This document shows, piece by piece, positions 9,390-17,578 of a DNA stretch of 64,000 nt (its first letter is position 1; each line of letters opens with the position of its first letter). The DNA lies in the NCBI GenBank assembly GCA_029243545.1, contig JAQWRV010000011.1:186001-250000 (forward strand). The letters run 5' to 3'. This stretch comes from Rhodospirillaceae bacterium (GTDB lineage Bacteria; Pseudomonadota; Alphaproteobacteria; Rhodospirillales; Rhodospirillaceae). The notes below the pieces were generated by a model. That model had not been told where the DNA came from. It did no database searches and saw nothing but the letters and a program-made list of their open reading frames with translations. Made by a program: the position numbers and the translations under genes.

Positions 9390-9420
9390 CGGATAGCCTT
9401 GTCCAATGGGACGCTCCGGT

Positions 9421-10185
9421 TTAATGCTCAGGCGTTGGTTCGTCTATCACCGAACTTTTTTTCTTAATCGCCAGGCCGAGGGTGTTGTCCGGCTCAAGAG
9501 CAAGGCACTTCTCTATCATCTCGTCAGCTTCCTCACGTTGGTTCTGCCGATAATAGACCTCGGCCAAGGACGCTTTTATACCGGCGTTTTTCGGCGCACG
9601 CTCTTCCGCGTTAAGCAGCGTATTTAAGGCTGTTTTTAAATCCCCTCTGTAGAGGTTAACGACGCCCACCTGATGCAAAATCTCAAAGGACTGTGGTGCA
9701 ATTGAAGTGGCGCGGGTCAATGCTGCTAGGGCGTCATCCCATCGCTGCCGTTGAGTAGCGATGCGTGCGAGTCCTAAAAAGGCCTGAACAAGGTTGGGCG
9801 CCAGCTCGATGGCCTTAAGGTAGAAAGACTCTGCTTGGGCAATATTGCCATACCGTTCGTGCAGGTTGGCTAGGTTTCCATAGGTTGATCCCAAACGTGG
9901 ATTTAGCATCAATGCTGTTTGAAAGACGGCTATGGCACTCTGCGGTTTGCCGCGTCTTCTGAGCACGGCACCTAGATTGTTGTGGGCTTCAGCGTAATCT
10001 AGTTTGCTTTGTATGGCGCGGCGGTAATAGCTTCCGGCCGTTGCCAATCGTCCCGCCTGGAAATGTTTGGATCCCTGCTCTTTGAGTTGTTCCGCCGTTT
10101 TCAAATCTGAGTCTAATGTTTGCCGACTGGCTCCAGTGCTAGACGCGAGGCGGCTGACCAGTGTGTCTGCGGCGGCTCTTACCAT
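9421..10185 (-). CDS. Tetratricopeptide-repeat protein, 5' end probably decayed
   Basis: This 254-residue ORF contains about six consecutive TPR units from residue 30, for example AGSYYRRAIQSKLDYAEAHN, NLANLHERYGNIAQAESFYL and ASLAEVYYRQNQREEADEM. TPR arrays form protein-binding superhelices, so a scaffold or cell-surface role is likely but the partner is unknown. There is no signal peptide at this start. The reading frame extends upstream without a good start (SRLLSLFVQGIDGQDDKS precedes the Met), and a further TPR half-repeat is readable one frame away at 10241-10321. The annotated ATG may therefore be only the first Met of a gene whose original 5' part was lost. Confidence 0.75.
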   Translation of the reverse strand: MVRAAADTLVSRLASSTGASRQTLDSDLKTAEQLKEQGSKHFQAGRLATAGSYYRRAIQSKLDYAEAHNNLGAVLRRRGKPQSAIAVFQTALMLNPRLGSTYGNLANLHERYGNIAQAESFYLKAIELAPNLVQAFLGLARIATQRQRWDDALAALTRATSIAPQSFEILHQVGVVNLYRGDLKTALNTLLNAEERAPKNAGIKASLAEVYYRQNQREEADEMIEKCLALEPDNTLGLAIKKKSSVIDEPTPEH

Positions 10186-10321
10186 TGATTTGTCATCTTG
10201 TCCGTCGATGCCTTGTACGAAAAGGCTTAACAGCCGAGACCCCAGTTGAGACTAACGGCAATTTTAAAGGTGGCAACGGCTTCGTTTTTCTGACCCAGAC
10301 TTTGATAGGCCTCGCCTGCAA
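10186..10321 (-). pseudogene. Remnant of the 5' part of the TPR gene
   Basis: Reading the minus strand from 10320, one frame gives AGEAYQSLGQKNEAVATFKI then AVSLNWG before a stop at about 10228-10230. The first part is a good match to a TPR half-repeat. From about 10250 the frame that leads into the downstream TPR gene reads LGSRLLSLFVQGIDGQDDKS. The two frames meet at a G4 run (about 10241-10244), consistent with a one-base indel there. Upstream of 10321 the TPR frame meets TAA, so the original N-terminus is gone. The similarity is short, hence moderate confidence. Confidence 0.5.
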
Positions 10322-10427
10322 CACATTATAACCTCATAATAAATTGTAACAAAGGCCGTAGAGTAGGGGCCCCTTTTTGTGCGACCCTAAACGGCTGTTC
10401 TCTGCCCGATGACCTAAGGAATACCCA

Positions 10428-11285
10428 GTGGCTCGACCTCATATCGAATTCGTTCAATCTCAAGTCCTCCCTTTTCAAGAAGGCATGCCTGGCGGGGCCC
10501 GAGACGGAGTAGCCTGCCGGATTCTCTCCATCGATGAAGACAACGGCGACTCGTCCGTTCAGCTTCGTTATCCGGCAAGGTGGGAGGCTCCGGGGCCGCA
10601 CTACATGGATGTTGATGAAGAGTTCTTCGTTCTGGAAGGGGCGATTGAGATCAATGGCCGCGCATATAACAAGCATGACTATGGGCATCTTCCGGCAGGG
10701 TATTACCGCGCCACAATGAGTAGCCCTCTCGGTGCGATGGTGCTCACGTTTTTATCCGGAGAGGCTCACGTCATATCTTCGGAGGCCCACGGCTCCATGT
10801 TTGATGACAGGCTCCTGGTCGAACACATAGATACCCGCCGGATGGAAGGGGAGACCGGCAAACGCAAGCACATGAATTCCGGCAATTGGGACCCGTCTGG
10901 CACCATTCACAAAAAACTTTTTCATAATCCAGACAACGGAGAGCTAACGTGGTTGATTGGCATGATGCCGTATTGGTCTACGCCACGAACTGAAATTCAC
11001 CCCGTCGTCGAAGAAGAGTTCGCCATCCTAGGGGATATTTGTTTCCCCTTAGGCATGATGCGTGATGGCGGATATTTTTGGCGTCCACCGGGGATCGAGC
11101 ACGGGCCGTTTGCTACATGGGGCGGCTGTCTTCATCTGTGCCGGTGCAAAGGTGGAAGCTTCGCCACCGAGTGGAACGAATCAGAAGGTCCTGACTGGAA
11201 GCCGCCGTACACACCGGTCTTGCCGCCAGAGTATGAAGCACATGTAAGGGCTGCGCAGAACTACGATCGTGAGCCAAATTATTGA
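10428..11285 (+). CDS. Bicupin protein of unknown function
   Basis: This 285-residue protein contains two cupin-like halves. The first (about 40-110) has GPHYMDVDEEFFVLEG and a later GHLPAG His. The second (about 170-240) has TEIHPVVEEEFAILG and PPGIEHGPF. Each half thus retains a His/Glu/His set that could bind a metal. Cupins of this type include dioxygenases, isomerases and sugar-binding proteins, and the reaction cannot be read from sequence. Translation starts at GTG 10428, chosen because AAGGA lies at the right distance upstream and the frame closes above it. It is the first of several same-strand genes, but the next one (11361) is broken. Confidence 0.8.
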   Translation: MARPHIEFVQSQVLPFQEGMPGGARDGVACRILSIDEDNGDSSVQLRYPARWEAPGPHYMDVDEEFFVLEGAIEINGRAYNKHDYGHLPAGYYRATMSSPLGAMVLTFLSGEAHVISSEAHGSMFDDRLLVEHIDTRRMEGETGKRKHMNSGNWDPSGTIHKKLFHNPDNGELTWLIGMMPYWSTPRTEIHPVVEEEFAILGDICFPLGMMRDGGYFWRPPGIEHGPFATWGGCLHLCRCKGGSFATEWNESEGPDWKPPYTPVLPPEYEAHVRAAQNYDREPNY

Positions 11286-11360
11286 GGGATTTATTATTCC
11301 GGCGAATTACTCTGGTCCCGAATCAGGATGTCTTAGAGCTTTGGCGCTGACGTTGAGGTT

Positions 11361-11837
11361 ATGACAAAAACACCCAAGATTCCGTTCAGGAATCACGAGG
11401 ATGCGGCCTCCGGCCATCCGGTTATGCGGGATGCGCAGTACTACTGGTGCGGCCTCAAAGATGGTGCGCCGCCGAAGCGCAGGGCTTTCGAATTCATGAA
11501 TATCTATCAGCAAGCGCCGGATTTGCTGATGTCTGAACGTTTTGCGCCCAAAACATTTTCTTTCATCTATTGCGGAACCCACGTCTTTGGAAATTTTCTA
11601 TTGGACCTTACCGGCAAAACATTTGGGCCCGACAGCGTCGGGGTGAGCCGGATTCCGTGGTTTGATTATAAATAGTACGTTCTTGATTAGCCTTGTATTT
11701 GGTATGGGCGCGACGCCTGGGACTGGTCCAATTATGATTTCAGCGTCATTCTTCCTGGAATTTTTCCACTAAGCGATGACGATGGTGTCCCTCGCTGCCC
11801 GTTGGCGTGTTTCGTCTTTCTAAAGGATGCGGACTAA
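11361..11837 (+). pseudogene. PAS_5-like domain gene with two in-frame TAG codons
   Basis: The ORF from ATG 11361 gives 104 residues ending IPWFDYK at TAG. Its core FIYCGTHVFGNFLLDLTGKT resembles the alphaproteobacterial PAS_5-type domain, which normally continues for about 50 more residues. The same frame continues past TAG 11673-11675 as YVLD, meets a second TAG at 11688-11690, then reads cleanly PCIWYGRDAWDWSNYDFSVI and LPGIFPLSDDDGVPRCPL to a TAA at 11835-11837. The continuation looks like the missing C-terminal part. Two point mutations to TAG are the simplest explanation. Readthrough is unlikely because intact neighbours end normally at TAG. The family assignment is from pattern memory. 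Confidence 0.6.
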
Positions 11838-11948
11838 AATAGTCGTATGGCAGTCGGCGGATTAGGCATGGACCTGCGCGGAGCCCCTTGCTCTCATGTC
11901 AGTGATGCCTAAAGTACAAGAAAATCTATTCAATAAGGACGTTCTGTT

Positions 11949-12563
11949 ATGGTCAATGCTGGCGTGATCCGGGTGCTGCGGTCTGCGAGAGAAGCCGCCA
12001 TAGTTGCAACCATTGTTGCCGTCGCCTTAATGATGGCTGTGGCAGGTGTTTCTTCTGCGGTAGGTCAAGAAACTGCCGTGCGCCGCACCACGCTTTTGGT
12101 GGATGACATCGACCGCTCAATCGATTTTTATCAACGGCTTGGCCTGACGCCATGGTTTGAGCGTTCGTCACGCGATACTGATGAGGGTGGGGTTGTCGGG
12201 TCTTCTGAACTTCCACTCACGGCAGATCCGAAAATTGGCCGCATTGTCATTATGCGCGGCAACAATGATCGCATTGGCATGATCGGGTTGCTGGGCTACC
12301 AGCGCCCACCACTCGCAAATGCCCGCGGCAACTTGGTTGGAATTGGTGTTGGTGATGTCATCATCATGGTCGAAACGGATGACATCAATTTCGTGTTTAA
12401 CCGGTTGCAGGAAACAGGGGTGCGGTTTCACTCCACACCCGAACGATTTGAAATCAGCAACCCAGATGGCTCCGTGCGGGATACGGGGTATCGCATGTTC
12501 GTTTATGATCCTGATGGCCATTTGATCGAAGTATCAGAACCGTCGGAACGGGATCCTGGCTAG
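11949..12563 (+). CDS. Exported VOC (glyoxalase/bleomycin-resistance fold) protein
   Basis: This 204-residue protein has a basic start and a hydrophobic stretch (about 17-38) ending near an Ala-Val-Gly-Gln site, consistent with a cleaved signal peptide or an N-terminal anchor. The mature part begins RRTTLLVDDIDRSIDFYQRL, the classic opening of a VOC-superfamily domain, and ends VYDPDGHLIEVSEP, with the metal-ligand-type Glu. The VOC fold includes glyoxalase I, dioxygenases and resistance proteins, so the substrate is open. An exported VOC protein is unusual because most are cytosolic. It converges with the gamma-glutamyltransferase gene four bases away. Confidence 0.82.
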   Translation: MVNAGVIRVLRSAREAAIVATIVAVALMMAVAGVSSAVGQETAVRRTTLLVDDIDRSIDFYQRLGLTPWFERSSRDTDEGGVVGSSELPLTADPKIGRIVIMRGNNDRIGMIGLLGYQRPPLANARGNLVGIGVGDVIIMVETDDINFVFNRLQETGVRFHSTPERFEISNPDGSVRDTGYRMFVYDPDGHLIEVSEPSERDPG

Positions 12564-12567
12564 AGCC

Positions 12568-14307
12568 CTACTCGCCCATCACAGTGCCTTCGCGGCGTGG
12601 ATCGGCACCGCCATATAAAAGTCCATCAAGCGCGGCGATGGCATGTGTGCCACTTGGAAAATTACCAACCCGCACCCGATGGCCCAAGGCTTCGAGGTGT
12701 TCTTTGTGCTGTGCTAAAAACGTCTCGCCTTCTAGCAAAACCGTCGGCCCGAATATCAATACATTCGGCAAGTTTGTGGCCTCTTGCGGTGTCAAATTCC
12801 AGTCCAGCATTGCGACTAGAGTTTTAGACACTAGCGGCACGATGGCCATGCCGCCGGGAGAGCCGGTTACAGCAATGACGTTATCGTTTTCATCAAACAC
12901 GATGATCGGTGCCATGGAGCTGCGCGGACGTTTGCCGCCCTCCACACGGTTGGCGACGGTGCGTCCGTCGGCCACTGCGGCGTAGGAAAAATCCGTGAGC
13001 TGGTTGTTGAGCAGGAATCCGCCGACCATCAAATGAGAGCCGAAGGCGCCTTCGATGGAACTGGTCATGGAGGCGGCATTTCCCTGTGCATCTATGACGG
13101 AGATATGCGTGGTCGATGGCCGTTCCGGACTTTGCCCAGGGGCGTAGTCAAACGCCCCTTTTTGTGGCGGCGCTCCGGCATCGGCTTTCGCCATCCGGTT
13201 GGCGGGGTCGATCAAACTGGCCCGTTCGCCGAGGTACCCTGGGTCGGTCAGGCCCAGCTCGGGAACAGCTGCGAACGCAGGGTCGGCAATAAAGACGGCG
13301 CGGTCCGCATAGACCAGACGGCTTGCCTCGACAAACAAATGTACGGCTTCTGCAGACCAAGGCTCCATATTCGGAAGGTCAAATTTTTCCAGAATGCCAA
13401 GCGTTTGAATTACACCGATACCGCCAGACGTTGGCGCTGGGGCACCGCAAACAGTGAAGCGGCGATAGGGTGCGCACAGCGGTGTGCGTTCCAAAGCATG
13501 ATAATTCCGCATGTCTTCAAGCGTGAGATCTGCAGGGTTCTGTGTTGCTTTCTGCACTTCCTGAACGATCGCTTCGGCCAGAACCCCAGTATAAAAGGCG
13601 TCCGCACCCTCATCGGCCAGGCGGCTAAGAGTCTGCGCCATAGCATCGTTCTTGAGAATCGTACCCACCGGTTTTGGTGCGCCATTTGCGTCGTAATAAT
13701 GTGCGGCTGGTCTAGGGGTGGTGGGCAGCGATTTGTCAACTTCGAGCAGCCGGTAAAGTCGCGGCGACACGGCAAACCCGTTGGCCGCAACATTTATGGC
13801 AGAGTCAAAAAGGTCCCGCCACTTCAAGGTGCCGTGGCTGCCGTGGGCCAAAGCCATCATAGAAACCAAGCCGGGGACGCCGACAGACTTGCCGCCGACA
13901 GTCGCTTCGCTGCGGCGCATAGCTTTGCCGTCAGGTTTTAAGAACCGGTCCTCGGTTGCCGTCGCCGGAGCGGTTTCGCGCCCGTCGTAGGCGTAAAGTG
14001 TCTTTTCGGTGTTATCCCAATACAGAACAAACGCGCCGCCGCCGATGCCGGATGATTGTGGCTCAACCAAATTGAGGACGAGTTGGGTGGAAAACGCTGC
14101 ATCCAAGGCATTACCGCCAGCCTTGATGACGTCGTACCCAGCTTGAACGGCAATGGGATTAGCAGCGGCCACCATGAACGATGTAGCCGTGCCGCCTTTT
14201 TGTTCGGCCAGGCCGCTCGCCGCTTCCGGAAAAGTTTCGTCTTGGGCCGCAGCCGGCGCGACGGTGCAGAGCGCCAAACCAATCAGGGCCAAAAAGCGAA
14301 ACAGCAT
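12568..14307 (-). CDS. ggt: Gamma-glutamyltransferase (periplasmic)
   Basis: This 579-residue precursor has a signal peptide (about 1-21, ending APAAAQ). It also has family segments SSGIGGGAFVLYW (about 85-97) and the autoprocessing site PSTTHISVIDAQGN, where Thr399 would become the N-terminal nucleophile of the small subunit. GSPGGMAI forms the expected oxyanion/substrate loop. The enzyme cleaves or transfers the gamma-glutamyl group of glutathione and related peptides in the periplasm. Length is normal (about 580). The gene stands alone, convergent with the VOC gene and divergent from the TonB-dependent receptor. Confidence 0.95.
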   Translation of the reverse strand: MLFRFLALIGLALCTVAPAAAQDETFPEAASGLAEQKGGTATSFMVAAANPIAVQAGYDVIKAGGNALDAAFSTQLVLNLVEPQSSGIGGGAFVLYWDNTEKTLYAYDGRETAPATATEDRFLKPDGKAMRRSEATVGGKSVGVPGLVSMMALAHGSHGTLKWRDLFDSAINVAANGFAVSPRLYRLLEVDKSLPTTPRPAAHYYDANGAPKPVGTILKNDAMAQTLSRLADEGADAFYTGVLAEAIVQEVQKATQNPADLTLEDMRNYHALERTPLCAPYRRFTVCGAPAPTSGGIGVIQTLGILEKFDLPNMEPWSAEAVHLFVEASRLVYADRAVFIADPAFAAVPELGLTDPGYLGERASLIDPANRMAKADAGAPPQKGAFDYAPGQSPERPSTTHISVIDAQGNAASMTSSIEGAFGSHLMVGGFLLNNQLTDFSYAAVADGRTVANRVEGGKRPRSSMAPIIVFDENDNVIAVTGSPGGMAIVPLVSKTLVAMLDWNLTPQEATNLPNVLIFGPTVLLEGETFLAQHKEHLEALGHRVRVGNFPSGTHAIAALDGLLYGGADPRREGTVMGE

Positions 14308-14636
14308 ATTGTCGTCCTTTAATCAGTGCATGGTCGAACGAATTGACGATCCTTGAGCCGTTGAATATCACAGCTACAAGGCTGCTCATTATCACAGTAC
14401 ACCCTCTGGGTCAGCTGTCGGCTAGCTCCCAAGTGGCGCGCCTGCTATGCTTTACGTCAGCCGAGCGCCCGGTGGACATAGCCGCGAATAAGTAGTTGAA
14501 TTATCCACATACAGATGCGTTTTATCTACATATGTAGAAGGGTGGCTATCGCAAACGTCAGAAAATTGAGAAATATGCAGCCATCAAATTTGCGAAAGCA
14601 GAAGACCCTATAGAGAGCACCGAGGAGAGTTCAACC
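14308..14636. other. 329-base intergenic region between ggt and TonB receptor
   Basis: This gap separates two divergent genes and must contain both promoters. No convincing ORF or RNA gene is visible. It contains a perfect 14-base palindrome (14525-14538), a TTATCCACA sequence at 14501-14509 identical to a DnaA-box consensus, and a GGAG Shine-Dalgarno sequence a few bases before the receptor ATG. I could not pick a confident -35/-10 pair. Confidence 0.6.
14525..14538. promoter_or_regulatory. 14-base perfect palindrome, possible operator
   Basis: The sequence TCTACATATGTAGA reads identically on both strands. It lies about 100 bases upstream of the TonB-dependent receptor start and about 220 bases upstream of ggt. 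Perfect palindromes of this length are typical of dimeric repressor or activator sites (for example GntR- or TetR-type), but no regulator gene is encoded next to it. Assignment as an operator is inference from position and symmetry. Confidence 0.35.
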
Positions 14637-16811
14637 ATGATTGCAGCACGTAACGCGTCACTACTGACGGGCACGGCCATTTTTTTAGCCCTGATTGGAA
14701 GCGCGGGGAGCTCGTTAGCGCAGGGCCTTGCTTTGGAAGAGATCGTTGTGACCGCGCAACGCCGCACCAGCACATTGCTGGAAGCGCCTATCGCAGTTTC
14801 TGCCTTCGATGCAAACGAAATCGAACGCCGCCAATCGTTCAACGTGGTTGACATCGTCAACAACGTTCCCAACCTCATTGGCAACAACAACATCGGGCAG
14901 GGTACGGCAACCACCGTGTTCTTGCGCGGCGTTGGTACAACAGAGTCCATAGTGACCGTTGACCCAGGTCTCGGGTTTTACATCGACGATCTCTACATCG
15001 CGCGGCAGGGCGTGAACAACTTCAGTCTCTTCGATGTGGAACGGGTCGAAGTTCTGCGTGGTCCGCAAGGCACATTGTACGGACGGAACACCAATGCCGG
15101 TGCCATCAAAGTGGTCACCAAAAAACCATCGGATGAACGGGAATTTGCAGGTGAATTGTCTTATGGCCGCTTTGATCGTTTGAATGCCAAAGCGTCTGTA
15201 AACGGTGCCTTGTCAGATATCGCTTTTGCCCGCCTCACCGGCTTTACCCAACAAGGCAACGGCTATACAAAAATTCGCGCCACGGGTGACGACGTCAATG
15301 ACAGGAACACCTTTGGCGCTCGTGGCCAGCTCCGTCTATTGCCCACAGATACTGTGACCTGGGACCTATCTATTGATTGGAGCAACAGCCGGCAGGCCGG
15401 GCTCTACGCTAAGGATGTCGCCGGTATTACGCGCCCATTTGATGGTGATCTGTTCACCGTTGATAGCAGCATCGACACAAAAAACATCGGCCGCACCTGG
15501 GGGATGTCAAGTAACCTGACCTGGGATATTAATGAAGACATGAGTCTTCAGTCCATTTCGGGATGGCGCAATACGTATCAGGAGTGGAACCTCGACCTGA
15601 CCGACCAGCCGGTGTCGATTTTTAACCTGTACACCATCAATGACAGTGACCAGTTGAGTCAGGAATTCAAACTGTCGGGCACAGCCGCAGACGGTGATTT
15701 GGAATATGTCGCCGGTGTATTTTATTTTGAAGAAAACAGCTTCTCTTTCATCGGCGATGAGATCAATTTGCGCATAACCGATACCATTCGCGTGCCACTG
15801 CCATTCTTCGGTCGCGACTATGATGTGAATGTGAAGAGTTACGCAGCCTTTACCGAGTTGACCTACAGCATAAACGACAGATTACGCCTCATTGCCGGAG
15901 CGCGGATTACCAAAGAGGAGAAGGAACTCGACTTGACGCAACGCGTCGGCGGGCCCGTTGGTCTATCAAGTCAAAGCAATATTATCGGCTGGAACAGCGA
16001 TACGCTCCGTGCGCTTGGCACACCGACCGAGTTGGATTTTAGTGAGTTCACACCGCGCCTTGGTCTCCAGTATGACATTGATGATGACGTCAACGTCTAC
16101 GCTATGTTTACCCGGGGCTTTAAGTCTGGCGGGTGGGCTGCCCGGACCAACAATCCGGCAGAAGTCACACCGTTTAAACCGGAAATAGTCGATAACTATG
16201 AACTTGGCTTGAAATCAAGCCTGTTGGACGGTCAGGTTCGTTTGAACCTTGATGCCTTCTATTATGACTACACCGACCTGTTCAACACGGGCACCGGGGC
16301 CAGCGGAAACTTCATTGTCGCCACCAACGACGCAGAGGTCTATGGCCTGGAAGGTGAAATTACCGCCCGTATCAATGAAAACCTCGACATCTTTGGTAAC
16401 TTTGGCCTGCAAGATGCAAAGTACAAGAATGTTGATCCTGAGCTCGCGGGCACAGTTGTAGGTGCAGAACTACAGCGTGTTCCGAAATTTAACTCGCAGT
16501 TGGGCTTCTCCTATGTTCAGCCCGTTTCCAGCGACTGGGATCTCCGGGTCACGGCTGATTACAATTACAGCGGCAGTCACTTCACCAACCTGCAGAACAC
16601 ACCGGAAGCTAAATCTGGCACCATCGACTTGGTTACCGCCGCCATTAATCTGGAAGCCAATGACGGCAGTATTTCTTACGGGATATCTTGTCGGAACTGT
16701 ATCGATGACGAATACATCAGCCAGAGCCTTGATTTCCGTGGCCTCGGGTTCATCACCGTCTATCCTGGCGAGCCCGCAACCTGGCTGTTTACAATCAAAA
16801 CGAACCTCTAA
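14637..16811 (+). CDS. TonB-dependent outer-membrane receptor
   Basis: This 724-residue precursor has a signal peptide (about 1-29, ending SLAQ) followed at once by a TonB box-like LEEIVVTAQRR. The plug domain (about 45-155) contains the typical VFLRGVGTTESI and VEVLRGPQGTLYGRN motifs, and a 22-strand beta-barrel domain follows with alternating aromatic residues to the C-terminus. Such receptors import siderophores, cobalamin or organic substrates across the outer membrane using TonB energy. The overall character resembles the large substrate-uptake subgroup found beside catabolic genes. It is followed by a terminator-like hairpin and then the catabolic operon on the same strand, suggesting shared function but separate transcription. 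Confidence 0.93.
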   Translation: MIAARNASLLTGTAIFLALIGSAGSSLAQGLALEEIVVTAQRRTSTLLEAPIAVSAFDANEIERRQSFNVVDIVNNVPNLIGNNNIGQGTATTVFLRGVGTTESIVTVDPGLGFYIDDLYIARQGVNNFSLFDVERVEVLRGPQGTLYGRNTNAGAIKVVTKKPSDEREFAGELSYGRFDRLNAKASVNGALSDIAFARLTGFTQQGNGYTKIRATGDDVNDRNTFGARGQLRLLPTDTVTWDLSIDWSNSRQAGLYAKDVAGITRPFDGDLFTVDSSIDTKNIGRTWGMSSNLTWDINEDMSLQSISGWRNTYQEWNLDLTDQPVSIFNLYTINDSDQLSQEFKLSGTAADGDLEYVAGVFYFEENSFSFIGDEINLRITDTIRVPLPFFGRDYDVNVKSYAAFTELTYSINDRLRLIAGARITKEEKELDLTQRVGGPVGLSSQSNIIGWNSDTLRALGTPTELDFSEFTPRLGLQYDIDDDVNVYAMFTRGFKSGGWAARTNNPAEVTPFKPEIVDNYELGLKSSLLDGQVRLNLDAFYYDYTDLFNTGTGASGNFIVATNDAEVYGLEGEITARINENLDIFGNFGLQDAKYKNVDPELAGTVVGAELQRVPKFNSQLGFSYVQPVSSDWDLRVTADYNYSGSHFTNLQNTPEAKSGTIDLVTAAINLEANDGSISYGISCRNCIDDEYISQSLDFRGLGFITVYPGEPATWLFTIKTNL

Positions 16812-16821
16812 ATCTATTTAC

Positions 16822-16872
16822 GTAAGGCCGGACCATGCTCACACTTTAGTGTGGTCCGGCTTTACGCTTTTG
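16822..16872 (+). terminator. Probable rho-independent terminator after the TonB receptor
   Basis: GCCGGACCA (16827-16835) pairs perfectly with TGGTCCGGC (16852-16860). Partial extension of the stem occurs on both sides (CGTAA/TTACG), and a small inner CAC-TTTA-GTG hairpin can form. The downstream T-tract is short (TTTACGCTTTT). The position ten bases after the receptor stop codon supports termination, separating the receptor from the next operon. Confidence 0.7.
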
Positions 16873-16936
16873 TAGGGGCGGCTAATCAGGCTGAGACAGC
16901 AAAGTCCGGCTGTATAAATAATCGGGAGGCACACAC

Positions 16937-17578
16937 ATGCCAGCCATGGAGCTATCACGCGACCGCACAGCGCTGATTGTGGTCGATATGCAGAACTCGT
17001 TCTGTGCCGACGAAGGGGGCTGCGGTAAGCCCGGCCTGCCTATCCAAAACCTGCAGTCCGCCATTGAGCCCTGTGTTCGTTTGGTGGCTGCGGCACGGGC
17101 GGCAAATATTCCCGTTATTTACACGCGCTATTTGTACCGGCCGGATTACGCTGACGGCGGCACGATGATAAAATATATGCTTTCCGAGTTGAAAGACGTT
17201 AAGGCGTTGCAGGCTGGCACGTGGGATGTTGAAGTTATTCCCGAACTCGCGCCCCGTGACGACGATTTTATTGTCGACAAGAATCGCCCCAGTTCTTTCT
17301 ACGCGACAAACCTGGAGACCATTCTCAACGGTCTTGAAGCAGACAGTCTGGTGGTCTGCGGTGTGACGACAAACTGCTGTGTGGAATCCACGGTGCGCGA
17401 TGCCAGCCAACGGGATTACAAAACCTTCGTTGTGCAGGATGCTGTAGCCGAACTGGATGACGAGCGGCATCAAGTGGCCTTGCGCTCCATGGATATGCTC
17501 TTCGCGGATCTTAAGACCGTAAACGATGTGGAGATCGCCTGGGGTGTCCATAACTCAAACGCTGCGGGGGCAGAATAA
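16937..17578 (+). CDS. Isochorismatase-like cysteine hydrolase
   Basis: This 213-residue protein has the complete catalytic triad of the cysteine hydrolase superfamily: Asp17 in LIVVDMQNSF, Lys115 in IVDKNRPSSFY and Cys148 in VTTNCCVESTVRDA. The closest functional types are amidases such as N-carbamoylsarcosine amidase, biuret hydrolase or the RutB ureidoacrylate hydrolase. An amide, carbamate or ureido bond is therefore the likely target, but the substrate is not readable. It is the first gene of a compact operon: its TAA is immediately followed by the next ATG. Length is typical. Confidence 0.88.
   Translation: MPAMELSRDRTALIVVDMQNSFCADEGGCGKPGLPIQNLQSAIEPCVRLVAAARAANIPVIYTRYLYRPDYADGGTMIKYMLSELKDVKALQAGTWDVEVIPELAPRDDDFIVDKNRPSSFYATNLETILNGLEADSLVVCGVTTNCCVESTVRDASQRDYKTFVVQDAVAELDDERHQVALRSMDMLFADLKTVNDVEIAWGVHNSNAAGAE

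Noticed and set aside
11673-11690. General reassignment of TAG as a sense codon
   Set aside because: Many intact genes in the window end at TAG (for example sufE, the rhomboid gene and fmt) with proper family lengths, so TAG is a normal stop here.
13033-13941. A 302-codon open frame on the plus strand
   Set aside because: It is entirely antisense to the conserved, intact ggt gene and its translation is low in protein-like patterns; a shadow frame.
14501-14509. DnaA-box-like TTATCCACA, also present inverted at 50138-50146
   Set aside because: A nine-base exact match is expected about once by chance in a window of this size on two strands; no cluster of boxes or AT-rich unwinding element suggests an origin.
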